Shown in pieces: positions 9,777-19,091 of a stretch of 47,534 nucleotides of DNA. Both the position numbers and the translations under genes were made by a program. Origin of the DNA: Paenibacillus cremeus. GTDB lineage: Bacteria > Bacillota > Bacilli > Paenibacillales > NBRC-103111. Each line of letters opens with the position of its first letter. Within the stretch, counting starts at the first letter, position 1. The stretch lies in NCBI RefSeq assembly GCF_007786445.1, contig NZ_VNJI01000058.1:1-47534 (forward strand), given 5' to 3'. The notes beneath the pieces were generated by a model. That model made no database searches, was not told the origin of the DNA, and saw only the letters and a program-made list of their open reading frames with translations.

Positions 9777-9834
9777 TGTCGGGAATGGGATAAAGTTCTT
9801 GTCATTTATGACATCAAGTTCTTGTCAACCGACA
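9777..9834. mobile_element. 58-bp mini-element with TGTCGG/CCGACA ends
   Basis: Begins TGTCGGGAATGGGATAAAG and ends GTTCTTGTCAACCGACA. GTTCTTGTCA occurs twice inside. The ends match the 144-bp element at 38627-38770, so both look like internal-deletion forms of one insertion element. Multiple end-proximal repeats recall IS21-type ends, but no transposase is present to prove the family. Confidence 0.5.
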
Positions 9835-9981
9835 CTTCCCGCAGTGGTCATTTTCATCAACCTAGGAAACCTATTTTGTTCTCCGTTTATATGCTTTGAA
9901 GAAAATCATCTCAACATCGAAAAGGAAATGTCACCTCCTAACTGGTATACCCTGGTAAAAAAGAATAACCGATGGTATTAG

Positions 9982-10362
9982 CACTAATTATTGATGCAAT
10001 TATTGATGCAGTACAAAATGATGGATAACAACAACCTCAGGTAGAAGAATTGATTCGATTATTTTGTCTCCGGTGGGATGTAAGGCGAGACAAACATAGG
10101 CGCTTTGAGATCTCGCAATAGGGACCGCGACTGTTGAACTCTGCACATTCAAATGTTAGGTTGTCCCTAACAAGGGGGAGATGATCGAGCCTGTAGCGGC
10201 TCTTTTGCTTGTCAGTACTTAACAACGGTGATACAAGCTTTTATGATCCCATAAGCGCCTGCTAGAAAGTGTCATCGGTGGGCATTGATGGACAAAGGCA
10301 TATCGCCTCTATGGGCAATATTCGCGTGTTGCCGAACGGCTACAATACCCTAGATAAACGTT
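9982..10362. other. Intergenic stretch without recognisable gene
   Basis: I see no supported coding sequence. Short frames on both strands lack ribosome sites and family likeness. The longer plus-strand frame just upstream (9547-9981) overlaps a stem-loop and a mobile-element remnant and was rejected. Confidence 0.4.
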
Positions 10363-10408
10363 AAAGCCCCACTTCCCTCGATATCCTTCGAGGGAAGTGG
10401 GGCTTTTT
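10363..10408. terminator. Bidirectional terminator with 18-bp perfect stem
   Basis: AAAGCCCCACTTCCCTCG pairs perfectly with its inverse, with an 8-base loop, followed on the plus strand by TTTTTGC. It sits about 30 bp past the stop of the minus-strand isomerase-like gene and probably ends that transcript. Confidence 0.8.
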
Positions 10409-10436
10409 GCAGCAATCGTTAACCGGAAGATAAGTT

Positions 10437-11210
10437 CTAACGTACTAGGCATACTGCTCGTTTAAGCGTTAATAAATCATGTTCTGCTTCCAAGTATTCA
10501 TTTTCGCCACCCCGGAATTCTAAAGACCAGCAACCCTGGTATCCTCCTTGATGCAGCAGCTGCACCTTATGTAGGAGATCCGTCCCCGAAAAATCTACAA
10601 ACGCACGGTCGAACTGGGCATGCATCGTAAAGGGTGCAACCATCTCATCGCCGATTTCCTTGTCTACCAACCAACGGCTTACATTTAGTAAAATTCCAAA
10701 CCCAGGAGCTGAAATTTCGTTATAGATGCGCTTGAGGTTTTGGGGAGCTTGGGAAGCAGGTTGATGAGTCTGCGGGCCTACCCGAAATCCATGGTCATAA
10801 GCAAATTGCGCATATTCTCTATACCGCTTGATACAATACTCAAACTGTTCTTCCGACATTTCTACCGAGCCTACTCCCATATCGATCCGAAGCGTTTGAA
10901 CTCCCCACCTACGTGCAATGTCGAGGTACAAAAGTGCTTTTTGATACTTTTGATCACGTATTGCGGGATCGTTATGCCAGACGTCTGCACCATCCACACT
11001 TAGACACGCAACTGTCAATCCTTCTTCATCCAAGGTTGTCTTGATGCTTTGAATATAATTATCCTCTGTTGAAACGAGCATACCGTTCCAAATGTCAGCA
11101 TGACTGAGTCGATAGCGATACTTGATACTCTCTAAATAGCCGAACAAATTCATTTTCCCTGATTTAAATAGACCATGAAATGACCACGAACCTATAGAAA
11201 ACGCCGTCAT
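10437..11210 (-). CDS. Sugar phosphate isomerase/epimerase-family TIM-barrel protein
   Basis: Protein of 257 residues with the AP-endonuclease-2/xylose-isomerase-like barrel pattern: MTAFSIGSWSFHGLF at the start, LRIDMGVG in the middle, FRVGPQTHQPAS (barrel strand) and a C-terminal WSLEFRGGENEYLEAEHDLL with acidic ligands. Members act on sugars, keto-sugars or inositols, usually with a divalent metal. GGGAGG lies upstream of the ATG. It is the downstream gene of a two-gene minus-strand unit with the beta-propeller protein, diverging from the importer operon at 12471. Several canonical metal-binding positions are hard to place, so the reaction is unassigned. Confidence 0.8.
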   Translation of the reverse strand: MTAFSIGSWSFHGLFKSGKMNLFGYLESIKYRYRLSHADIWNGMLVSTEDNYIQSIKTTLDEEGLTVACLSVDGADVWHNDPAIRDQKYQKALLYLDIARRWGVQTLRIDMGVGSVEMSEEQFEYCIKRYREYAQFAYDHGFRVGPQTHQPASQAPQNLKRIYNEISAPGFGILLNVSRWLVDKEIGDEMVAPFTMHAQFDRAFVDFSGTDLLHKVQLLHQGGYQGCWSLEFRGGENEYLEAEHDLLTLKRAVCLVR

Positions 11211-11235
11211 CTGAGACCTCCCAAATAATTATTAA

Positions 11236-12117
11236 TTAGTCTTTAAGTTTGTAGCTCACAAACGCCAGTTGCCTACTCTCGGGTGACCAAGAATTTACAT
11301 TGATGGTACCCTGTCCGCCGAACAGTTTGACCAGTGTACGGGTTTCGCCTCCAGAACTGGACATTAAGCAAATTTCAACGTTCTTGTTTGCGGGATGTTC
11401 CCCGGGTGCGACATCACCCTTGCGGTAGGCGATAAAAGCTACCCATTGTCCATCAGGGGATACATGAGGAAACCAATTGTTACTTTCGTCGAAAGTCATC
11501 TGTACCTGATCATCACCATTGGCGTTCATACGCCACACTTGCATAAGGCCCGTTCGCACAGAGTTAAACCAAATGTAATTGCCGTCAGGAGAATATTCAG
11601 GACCGTCATTAAGTCCAGGGGAGTTAGTCAACTGCGTTTCAACACCCCCGTTTGTTGGTATGGTGAATATGTCGTACTCGCCGTTACGCTCTGCGCAATA
11701 AGCCAGCGTACTTCCATCAGGCGACCAACCATGCAAATAGCTGGGGGCGATCGGCGTGATCAGGACGGGATTTCCGCCCTGAAAGGGAAAAATGTAAATG
11801 CGGGACATGCCATCCTCGTAAGTGTGATGGCTTACAGCGATGTTCGAGTTATCCGGTGAAAGCACATGGTCGTTATTACATTGATTGGCGTATCCTGAGT
11901 CTATAACGGTACTTTCGCCCGTTGCAATGTCGAAAGAGTAGAGGCAGCCCAAACTATTATAAATGAGCTGTTTACCATTGCGAGTCCAGTTAGGTGCCTC
12001 AATCAGAAAATCGAATTCGGCTAGAACCTTACGCTCGCCACTATACACATCAACCGTTTCCAAGAAGCTTGTCACGTTTCTGCCAGTAATCTTACGGGGT
12101 TCTTTTAAAGTATTCAT
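11236..12117 (-). CDS. TolB-like WD40/PD40 beta-propeller protein, no signal peptide
   Basis: Protein of 293 residues made of repeating blades with the PD40 signature: APNWTRNGKQLIY, HGWSPDGSTLAY, PEYSPDGNYIWF, PHVSPDGQWVAF and NSWSPESRQLAF. It lacks a signal sequence, unlike true TolB, and is shorter than cytoplasmic oligogalacturonate lyases of the same fold (about 390 residues). It may be a polysaccharide-lyase-like enzyme or a binding scaffold; I cannot choose. GGAGGG precedes the ATG. A 25-bp gap to the following isomerase-like gene suggests cotranscription. Confidence 0.82.
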   Translation of the reverse strand: MNTLKEPRKITGRNVTSFLETVDVYSGERKVLAEFDFLIEAPNWTRNGKQLIYNSLGCLYSFDIATGESTVIDSGYANQCNNDHVLSPDNSNIAVSHHTYEDGMSRIYIFPFQGGNPVLITPIAPSYLHGWSPDGSTLAYCAERNGEYDIFTIPTNGGVETQLTNSPGLNDGPEYSPDGNYIWFNSVRTGLMQVWRMNANGDDQVQMTFDESNNWFPHVSPDGQWVAFIAYRKGDVAPGEHPANKNVEICLMSSSGGETRTLVKLFGGQGTINVNSWSPESRQLAFVSYKLKD

Positions 12118-12470
12118 AGTGTTCTCTTCCCTCCATAATTATTGTATTAGCTAAAAACTAGACAGGGAACAAATTTAATAAAGTTCTGTGGGTTTTGATT
12201 GTAAACTAGTTAGATGAATATTTTTTGCGTTGCTATGTACTAGTTAACCTTGGCTCTTAAAACGATTTTCTTAAATAACAATGATAGTATACTCTTTTTT
12301 AAGAGAAAGGCATGAATCAATCTTTTGATTTCTTACTCAATCGTATTAATATAAAAAGATTTATTTTATATTCCAATATTCGACAATGCTTTTGAACAGA
12401 TTCATATAAAATAAAAAAATGAACGCGCGTTCACTGCACTTAAATCATGGCCACCATAGGGGGTTATACG
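12118..12470. promoter_or_regulatory. Divergent promoter region
   Basis: AT-rich 350-bp spacer between the minus-strand propeller gene and the plus-strand regulator gene. Promoters for both directions must lie here, but I could not identify convincing -35/-10 pairs. A 14-bp perfect palindrome is listed separately. Confidence 0.5.
12420..12433. promoter_or_regulatory. Perfect palindrome TGAACGCGCGTTCA (possible operator)
   Basis: It lies 37 bp upstream of the response-regulator start. It resembles a catabolite-responsive element, with two symmetric mismatches to the usual TGWAARCGYTWNCW pattern. It could bind CcpA or another dimeric regulator. Confidence 0.4.
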
Positions 12471-13484
12471 ATGTTTCAGGTATTAGTGGCTGAAGATGAA
12501 ATATGGATACGCGATGCTGTTGCGGAAATGGTCGATCGCCTGGCACCCCACTTTAGTGTGGCGGGAGAAGTAAGCAATGGCCAGGAAGCATGGGATTTCA
12601 TTCAAGAGCATTGGCCCAGTATCGTAATCACGGATATTATGATGCCGAACAAAAACGGTATTTGGTTAAGTGAACAAATTTACCAGGCTAATTTACCTTT
12701 AGTTACCATCATTGTAAGCGGATATGATAATTTTCAATATGCTAGGCAGTTGATGCGGTTCGGCATTACCGAGTATTTGCTGAAGCCGGTCGTTGAAGAG
12801 GAGCTACATGCGGCTCTGAGAAGGTCGCTCGTGAAATTAGAGGGAATGGCTGAGATTCACAAGGGTGTCATGAATATCCAGAGATTTGTCGAGCAGATGG
12901 CCGAGATGAGCCATCAAGAAGCGGCCATAGAGCTCAGGACGCTGCTGACTTCCATGCAGAAGCTGAAGGTAACGACCCCGGGCATGCGAAAGAGCCTGCT
13001 GGCAATTTTGTCCTCCAAATTAAACGGATTGCTGGAAGTGTATGATCACCGGCGCACCTTTATACCGCTTGACGTTGAAGATGAATCGGGGATACATAAA
13101 TATTTTGCAGGCTTAATCGAGGAATGGCGGCTTATTTATCCTCAAAATGCTCAGCATCATGTAAATAATTCGATAAAAAAAGCACAAGAGTATATCGATG
13201 CTCATTACTATGAGAATTTCTCGCTGGCCCGTTTAGCCGAAAAGTCCCACATGAGTGTTTCGCATTTCAGCATGCTTTTCAAAAAAACGACTGGCTACAC
13301 CCTTTTAAATTATTTGAATCTGGTCCGGATCACCAGGGCTAAAGGGCTTCTACAGGAGCCAGATTTGAAAATCTACGAGATTGCCGATATGGTAGGATAC
13401 TCATCTTTGCCTTATTTTAACCGAATATTTAAGCAGACCGTTACAATAACCCCCGTTGAATATAGAAAGAGAATGGGTCAATGA
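12471..13484 (+). CDS. Response regulator with AraC-type DNA-binding domain (YesN-like)
   Basis: Activator of 337 residues. Receiver domain ~3-120 with acidic VAEDE and phospho-acceptor D55 in IVITDIMMPNKNG. AraC HTH domain ~238-335 with LARLAEKSHMSVSHFSMLFKK and IADMVGYSSLPYFNRIFK, ending TPVEYRKRM. The ATG at 12471 follows TAGGGGG by 6 bp and is preferred to the in-frame ATG at 12447. Its last four bases overlap the kinase start (ATGA), so the pair is translationally coupled. It probably activates the importer operon from 15430 and perhaps the divergent unit. Confidence 0.92.
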   Translation: MFQVLVAEDEIWIRDAVAEMVDRLAPHFSVAGEVSNGQEAWDFIQEHWPSIVITDIMMPNKNGIWLSEQIYQANLPLVTIIVSGYDNFQYARQLMRFGITEYLLKPVVEEELHAALRRSLVKLEGMAEIHKGVMNIQRFVEQMAEMSHQEAAIELRTLLTSMQKLKVTTPGMRKSLLAILSSKLNGLLEVYDHRRTFIPLDVEDESGIHKYFAGLIEEWRLIYPQNAQHHVNNSIKKAQEYIDAHYYENFSLARLAEKSHMSVSHFSMLFKKTTGYTLLNYLNLVRITRAKGLLQEPDLKIYEIADMVGYSSLPYFNRIFKQTVTITPVEYRKRMGQ

Positions 13485-15337
13485 ACAATTATCCGATCCT
13501 TCCGAAGCTATCGATAAAAATGAAGATGGTGCTGGCCTTTCTCAGCGTAAGCGTATTGTCGGTACTGCTTGCAGGCGGTTTCTCTAACTACTACTACAGC
13601 AAAGCGGCGGAACAGGAGTTTATTAGTGTCTCCAGCGAAGCATCGTCGCGATTGAATTATCATCTGGATTATTATTCTCAGCAGCTCCAGCAGTCTACGC
13701 ATTCGATTATTCAAAATGATATTATCCAAGATTGGCTAACCAGCGAAAGCTATACGAATATTGACGTACAGAACGTCGAGAAGGAACTGCAAAGATACTT
13801 AGCACTGAATTATTCGGAAATTCAAGGCATGTTTCTCATCTCTAAATCCAATCATATCGTTTCCATGGCACAATATTATGGCAAGCTGGACCATATCGCA
13901 GACGAACCCTGGTATGGCCTTCCTGTTTCCCCGGATATAAGAATTCTCCCGACTCATATTGCGAAATATGAAGGAGCTTTCGGGCAACCGGTAATATCAG
14001 TGCTTTTGCCCATTTACGATAAGAAAACGATCGATCTGATTGGAGTCCTTGTTTTAGACATTTCCCTGCGAGAAATCGACAGATCCATAAAGATATCGAA
14101 ATTAGGGTCCTCGGGGATCTTTTTCATCCTTTCCGAAAATGATACTATCGTGTATCACCCGAATGAAGCATGGAACGGACTTCCAAGGGGATTGACCGAT
14201 CTGTCTTCTCTTAAAATTCCAGATAATGCTGAAATCTCCATTCAACAGTATAAAGGATCAGACTACTTAATCGGGGGTTCACGCTCGTCTGTCACCGGTT
14301 GGCGAATTGTATCGCTCGTTCCTTTCGCTGAGGTAGCGATAGGCTTAAGCTCTGCGCGTTTTTCTACCCAATGGGTACTAGGCATTATTACTCTTCTTGT
14401 AATCTTCGTCGTTCCGCTGCTGTCCAATCGTTTTGTCAATCCGATACTAAACCTGAGAGGCTTAATGAACCGGGTGTCTACAGGAGACCTAAGCGTGCAA
14501 ACGGAATCCGTGCCGGGGCAGGATGAGCTACAGCAGCTGTTTCATAGCTTTAATGTGATGGTAAAGCGACTCGACGAATTGATCGCTACCAATTCGCGAT
14601 TGCAGATGAAAGAAATGCAAGCTCTATTGAAGCAAAAGGAGACCATGATTAAGGCGTTGCAGAATCAGATCAATCCTCATCTGCTGTACAATACGTTAGG
14701 TATTATTACCAGCATCGCTTATCTTGAAAATGTACCGGTAATTGTGAGGATGGCGCGTAATTTGTCAGATGTTTACCGGTACACAGCCAAATTTACGAAT
14801 ATGGAAGTGAAGCTGGAGGATGAACTCGGGCAACTTCGCAAATATTTGGATATTATTCACGTCCGTTTTCCAAAGCACTTTCAGAGCCGGTTTCTTATAA
14901 ATGAAAAATTTAACTGCTGTCTTGTCGTTAAGTTTATTCTTCAACCCATCGTAGAAAATGCAGTGAAATATGCGATCGAACCAAAGGGAGGAGAAGGGGC
15001 GGTCATGATCAGCGCGTACGATGACGGTCCCGATCTTGTCATTGAAATAGCCGACAATGGTCCGGGGCTCAAGGAACAAGAATTGCAGCAGATCAACGGG
15101 CAATTGGAGAAGATTTCGGCGGCGGTTGAACAGAGCGAGGCACAGCAGGATTCACTTGGTATAGCCAACGTGCACGCAAGGCTGATTTTGCATTATGGTT
15201 GTGAATATGGGGTCAAGCTAACTTCTTTTCCGGGCAGGGGTACCGTCGTTTCCATCCGTATACCCATTCATTTCGATAACACGGATTCCTTGGGGGATTA
15301 TCATAAGATTAGACCTGAAATACTTAAGGAAATCTGA
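13481..15337 (+). CDS. Sensor histidine kinase, YesM family
   Basis: Membrane kinase of 618 residues. TM1 at ~12-32, a long extracellular Cache-like sensor region (~40-290), TM2 at ~297-317, HAMP (RFVNPILNLRGLMNRVSTGD), then the His_kinase domain with H400 in NQINPHLLYNTL. HATPase N-box is QPIVENAVKYAIE and G-box is IADNGPGLKEQ, followed by SLGIANVHARL. It overlaps the regulator by ATGA. The neighbouring binding protein suggests it senses a carbohydrate or related ligand. Confidence 0.92.
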   Translation: MNNYPILPKLSIKMKMVLAFLSVSVLSVLLAGGFSNYYYSKAAEQEFISVSSEASSRLNYHLDYYSQQLQQSTHSIIQNDIIQDWLTSESYTNIDVQNVEKELQRYLALNYSEIQGMFLISKSNHIVSMAQYYGKLDHIADEPWYGLPVSPDIRILPTHIAKYEGAFGQPVISVLLPIYDKKTIDLIGVLVLDISLREIDRSIKISKLGSSGIFFILSENDTIVYHPNEAWNGLPRGLTDLSSLKIPDNAEISIQQYKGSDYLIGGSRSSVTGWRIVSLVPFAEVAIGLSSARFSTQWVLGIITLLVIFVVPLLSNRFVNPILNLRGLMNRVSTGDLSVQTESVPGQDELQQLFHSFNVMVKRLDELIATNSRLQMKEMQALLKQKETMIKALQNQINPHLLYNTLGIITSIAYLENVPVIVRMARNLSDVYRYTAKFTNMEVKLEDELGQLRKYLDIIHVRFPKHFQSRFLINEKFNCCLVVKFILQPIVENAVKYAIEPKGGEGAVMISAYDDGPDLVIEIADNGPGLKEQELQQINGQLEKISAAVEQSEAQQDSLGIANVHARLILHYGCEYGVKLTSFPGRGTVVSIRIPIHFDNTDSLGDYHKIRPEILKEI

Positions 15338-15429
15338 TAGGAAATCATAATATTTGGTAATGTGTTCGTTATCAATTTACCTTATGTTTAACTATGTAAG
15401 ATTCACATTGACTTAAGGGGGAAAGCGGA

Positions 15430-16983
15430 ATGGTTCAATGGATGAAAACGTTCGTCGTGCTTGCACTCTCCGCCAGCTTAATTGCGGGATGCTCTGGTGG
15501 CGAAAAGAAGCAATCTGCAGGAGATAAGCCTGTGGAGACCAAATCGTCAGACACGAAAACGGCGGCAAACGGCACCGGTATAGACCTAAGTGAGAAAATC
15601 AGCATTAATATGATGTCGATCGCCTATGAAGGCGGCGCTTGGGGCGAAAAGCACCCGGTCATTGACGAATTAAACAAGAAGCTCAATATTGATCTGAAGA
15701 TTCAATGGATTCCATCTGACAACTTTGTAGAAAAACTGGGTACGATGGCCGCATCCAACTCGTTTCCGGATGTATTTAGAATCAATAAAGACGAATATCT
15801 GAAGTGGCGTGATAAGGGCGTTTTTCTAGATATCGCGCCTCTGCTCAGCAAGTTTCCGAATCTGCAAAAGGAAATGGATCCGGAAACGCTAGCCATCGGC
15901 AACCCAAAAGGCAAAATCTACGGCTTGCCTAACTGGACTCCCGAATACCGAGAAACCTTGCTCATTCGTAAAGATTGGCTGGAGAAGCTTAACTTAAAGC
16001 CGCCGACAACGCTCGACGAATTTTATGATGTGGCCAAAGCATTTACGAAGAACGACCCGGACGGCAATGGTAAAGACGATACGATGGGCTATTCCTTCGC
16101 GATTGCTAATAACAGAAGCTTTACCCGTGGCGCCGATCCGCTCCGTTTCGCCTTTGGACTAGCTAATGGCTGGAAAGAGAAAGACGGAGGTATCATTCCG
16201 TGGCAGTCTCAAACGAAGGAATTGAAGGATTTCTTAACGTTCACGAGTAAAATGTATGCGGATGGACTTTTGGATAAAGACTTCGCCATCAATAAACAGC
16301 AGGATCCGGATTTTAAATTTGAGTCTAACAAGGTCGGTTTCACGGATGTTCCCGGAACAAATATTTACGACACCGGTCTTCCGAATCTTAAGAAAGTCGT
16401 GCCTACGGCAGATGTACTTCAGTTAGCGCCGCCGAAGGGTCCTGCAGGTCAAGGAAATACGACTTATGCGACTACCAACAAGGTTGTTATCAATGCCAAG
16501 ATTGATAAGAAGAAGCAGGAACGCATTCTGGCGCTGATGGATTATATGGTTACAGAAGAAGGACACAACCTGATTACATACGGCGTAGAAAACATTCATT
16601 ACAAGAAAACCGGTGACAAGTGGGAAATGCTCCCTGCCTTTGAGCCCGACCGTCCCATGCTGATCAACTTCTGGTTCTTCCACAAGTTTGATCCGTTTAA
16701 CACGGTCAGACCTTGGGAGGATCAGGAAAAACCGAAGAAGGTTAAAGCTTTGTTCGAGGAAAACAAGAAGTACTTGGTCAAGGACAAAGGAGCAGGGCTC
16801 TACTCAGAAACCCTCACCAAGTCTGGAGCTTCCTTGGACCAAAAGATGATGGGCGAGATGGTAGCCATCATAATGGGCAAGAAGCCTGTTGATGCGATCG
16901 AAGCAGCCGTAGAAGCCTGGAAGAAAGACGGCGGAAACAAAATTATTGAAGAAATGAACGAGCAATATAAGCTTACCAAATAA
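15430..16983 (+). CDS. ABC transporter extracellular binding lipoprotein (LipO-like)
   Basis: Binding lipoprotein of 517 residues, in the larger size class typical of Paenibacillus LipO/YtcQ proteins. Signal peptide with lipobox LIAGC (C21), Gly/Ser/Lys-rich linker, then a binding fold with YGLPNWTPEYRETLLIRKDWLEKLNLK, a hallmark of this group, and a possible calcium-binding-like DPDGNGKDD loop. AAGGGGGAAAG precedes the ATG. A strong terminator follows at 17010, so the binding protein may be made in excess over the permeases. Confidence 0.92.
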   Translation: MVQWMKTFVVLALSASLIAGCSGGEKKQSAGDKPVETKSSDTKTAANGTGIDLSEKISINMMSIAYEGGAWGEKHPVIDELNKKLNIDLKIQWIPSDNFVEKLGTMAASNSFPDVFRINKDEYLKWRDKGVFLDIAPLLSKFPNLQKEMDPETLAIGNPKGKIYGLPNWTPEYRETLLIRKDWLEKLNLKPPTTLDEFYDVAKAFTKNDPDGNGKDDTMGYSFAIANNRSFTRGADPLRFAFGLANGWKEKDGGIIPWQSQTKELKDFLTFTSKMYADGLLDKDFAINKQQDPDFKFESNKVGFTDVPGTNIYDTGLPNLKKVVPTADVLQLAPPKGPAGQGNTTYATTNKVVINAKIDKKKQERILALMDYMVTEEGHNLITYGVENIHYKKTGDKWEMLPAFEPDRPMLINFWFFHKFDPFNTVRPWEDQEKPKKVKALFEENKKYLVKDKGAGLYSETLTKSGASLDQKMMGEMVAIIMGKKPVDAIEAAVEAWKKDGGNKIIEEMNEQYKLTK

Positions 16984-17007
16984 GCGGAAATACGCTTAAT
17001 GAAACAA

Positions 17008-17044
17008 AGAAACCCGCGACGCCCAAATGTCTGCGGGTTTTCTT
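17008..17044 (+). terminator. Terminator/attenuator between binding protein and permeases
   Basis: AAACCCGC pairs with GCGGGTTT and is followed by TTTCTT. A smaller hairpin, TAAGCG/CGCTTA, overlaps the stop codon just before. It probably attenuates transcription into the permease genes. Confidence 0.7.
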
Positions 17045-17172
17045 ATCAGTTCCATCTGCAGGGCAAGAAGACAACAAGATTTGAACGGAAATCGTAAAAA
17101 GTGATCATTACATTATTTCTCGATAGGAATATAGTTAACTTATACATAACATTCAGGAAAGGACAATGCTTT

Positions 17173-18132
17173 ATGGAAGCGATAACAGTTAAGGGAATGG
17201 AACAAAAAGCACCTGTATTGACTGAGCGCCAAAGAAATATTCGCATTTGGAAACGGGGCATACCACTCTATCTGATGCTTTTTCCAGGACTGCTTTATTT
17301 TATTGTTTTTAAATACATCCCGATGGCAGGGATCGTGATCGCTTTTCAACAGTTCGACCCTTTTGACGGATTTCTGAAAAGTGATTGGGTTGGCTTGGAT
17401 AATTTTCGAAGACTGTTTGCGGAGCAAGATTTCCTTAGGCTCTTTAGCAATACCTTATTGTTAAGCTGCCTGAATTTAGTACTGTTTTTCCCTGCGCCAA
17501 TCGTCCTTGCCTTGCTGCTGAATGAAGCCAGGTTGGTATTGTTCCGCAAATTCATACAGACCATTGTCTATGTTCCCCATTTCTTATCCTGGGTTATCGT
17601 TGTCAGTCTCACTATACTATTGTTCTCGGTTCAAGAGGGCGGTATTAACAAGATGCTGGTCAATTGGGGCTTCTCCCCGCTTGAGTTGCTAACCGATAGC
17701 CAATACTTCCGCTGGGTTTACGTATCACAAAGCATTTGGAAAGAAGCCGGATGGAGTGCGGTTATCTTTTTCGCAGCACTTGCGTCCATTGATCCTACCT
17801 TATACGAAGCGGCCGTTGTTGACGGCGCCAGCCGCTGGCGGCAATTGTGGCATATCACGCTGCCGGGCCTAAGAACTACAATCGTGATCTTATTCATTCT
17901 ACGGGTTGGCTACTTAATGGATACCAGCTTCGAGCACATTCTCTTAATGCAAAATCCGACGAATTTGCAAATCTCTGACGTATTCGATACGTACGTATAC
18001 CGGATGGGAATTGTGCAAGGCGATTTCAGCTACACGACGACGGTCGGACTTTTTAAATCCGTTATCGGATTAAGCTTGATTTTATTTGTGAACCGTGTTG
18101 CTAAAAAGTTCGGCGAGGAAGGGGTTTACTGA
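17173..18132 (+). CDS. ABC transporter permease, LplB-like
   Basis: First membrane subunit of the second importer, about 319 residues. It opens with a cytoplasmic basic segment, then GIPLYLMLFPGLLYFIVFKYIPM, the standard start of LplB permeases. EAA loop: YEAAVVDGASRWRQLWHITLPG. ATG 17173 is preferred because AGGAAAGGA lies 9 bp upstream; the in-frame GTG at 17101 has no ribosome site. It is followed one base after its stop by the second permease. Confidence 0.9.
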   Translation: MEAITVKGMEQKAPVLTERQRNIRIWKRGIPLYLMLFPGLLYFIVFKYIPMAGIVIAFQQFDPFDGFLKSDWVGLDNFRRLFAEQDFLRLFSNTLLLSCLNLVLFFPAPIVLALLLNEARLVLFRKFIQTIVYVPHFLSWVIVVSLTILLFSVQEGGINKMLVNWGFSPLELLTDSQYFRWVYVSQSIWKEAGWSAVIFFAALASIDPTLYEAAVVDGASRWRQLWHITLPGLRTTIVILFILRVGYLMDTSFEHILLMQNPTNLQISDVFDTYVYRMGIVQGDFSYTTTVGLFKSVIGLSLILFVNRVAKKFGEEGVY

Positions 18133-18133
18133 G

Positions 18134-19003
18134 ATGAAAGCACATGATTTCAGGGGAAATGATCCGATTTACCAGACGATCGTCTATTCTTTTCTGGTTC
18201 TTATCTTAGTCATTGTGCTCATCCCATTTTTGTACGTTGTACTTGCCTCTTTTGCTACTAAGCAGGAAATCTATACGCGAGGCTTTTTCCTGATACCGCA
18301 TACTTGGACTACGAATGCCTATCAATATTTGATGGTAAATAAGAACTTCCTTACCTCCTTTAAAAACTCGGCCATCATCGCTGTAGTGGGCACATCGATC
18401 AGCATGGTGATTACTACCTTAATGGCTTACTCGCTTTCCAAAAGCTGGCTCAAAGGCCGTAAAGTTGTGAATTTCATGGTCTTATTTACGATGCTGTTTA
18501 GTGGAGGCATTATCCCACTCTACCTGCTAGTCAGAGGCTTAAACCTGATTGACAGCTTTTGGGCCCTGTTTTTGACAGGCGCAATTGCCCCCTTTAATTT
18601 GATTGTGATTCGCAGCTCGTTTCAAAATTTCCCTTCCGAAATTGAAGAGTCGGCCAGGATAGACGGCTGCTCCGAATTCGGTTTACTTTGGAAGATCGTG
18701 CTTCCGCTTTCCAAGCCGGTCTTGGCAACTTTTACGCTCTTTTACACCGTGGATTATTGGAACTCCTATTTTGGCGCCTTATTGTACTTGACTTCTGTCG
18801 AAAAAATGCCGCTGCAGGTGTTCCTTAGACAGATGCTGATTCAACCGACCGAAAATATGGGACCAGCGATAGAAGGTCTGGAATTCAGTCCGGCCGTTAG
18901 AATGGCGGCAGTAGTCTTTACTGCAATTCCGCTGCTAGTTGTCTACCCATTCCTCCAAAAACATTTCAACCAAGGGATGCTGCTGGGCTCTGTAAAAGGA
19001 TGA
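18134..19003 (+). CDS. ABC transporter permease, YtcP-like
   Basis: Second membrane subunit, about 289 residues, six spans, EAA-like loop IEESARIDGCSEFGLLWKIVLPLSKP and C-terminus KHFNQGMLLGSVKG, both typical of YtcP/LplC permeases. GAGGAAGGGG precedes ATG 18134. No ATPase is encoded nearby, so a shared MsmX-type ATPase is presumed. Confidence 0.9.
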   Translation: MKAHDFRGNDPIYQTIVYSFLVLILVIVLIPFLYVVLASFATKQEIYTRGFFLIPHTWTTNAYQYLMVNKNFLTSFKNSAIIAVVGTSISMVITTLMAYSLSKSWLKGRKVVNFMVLFTMLFSGGIIPLYLLVRGLNLIDSFWALFLTGAIAPFNLIVIRSSFQNFPSEIEESARIDGCSEFGLLWKIVLPLSKPVLATFTLFYTVDYWNSYFGALLYLTSVEKMPLQVFLRQMLIQPTENMGPAIEGLEFSPAVRMAAVVFTAIPLLVVYPFLQKHFNQGMLLGSVKG

Positions 19004-19091
19004 TGTATTATTTATCACTTTCATAAATGGGGTTTTCCTTTCCTTTATATCCCTGTTTATAAATAAAAAACATTCAAAGGAGATTAACAAC

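Noticed and set aside
9547..9981. Plus-strand frame of 144 codons after the sulfatase
   Set aside because: It begins inside a long stem-loop and runs through the 58-bp mini-element; no family likeness and uneven composition.
10037..10225. Minus-strand frame of 62 codons
   Set aside because: No ribosome site, no recognised motif, and no terminator-defined transcript.
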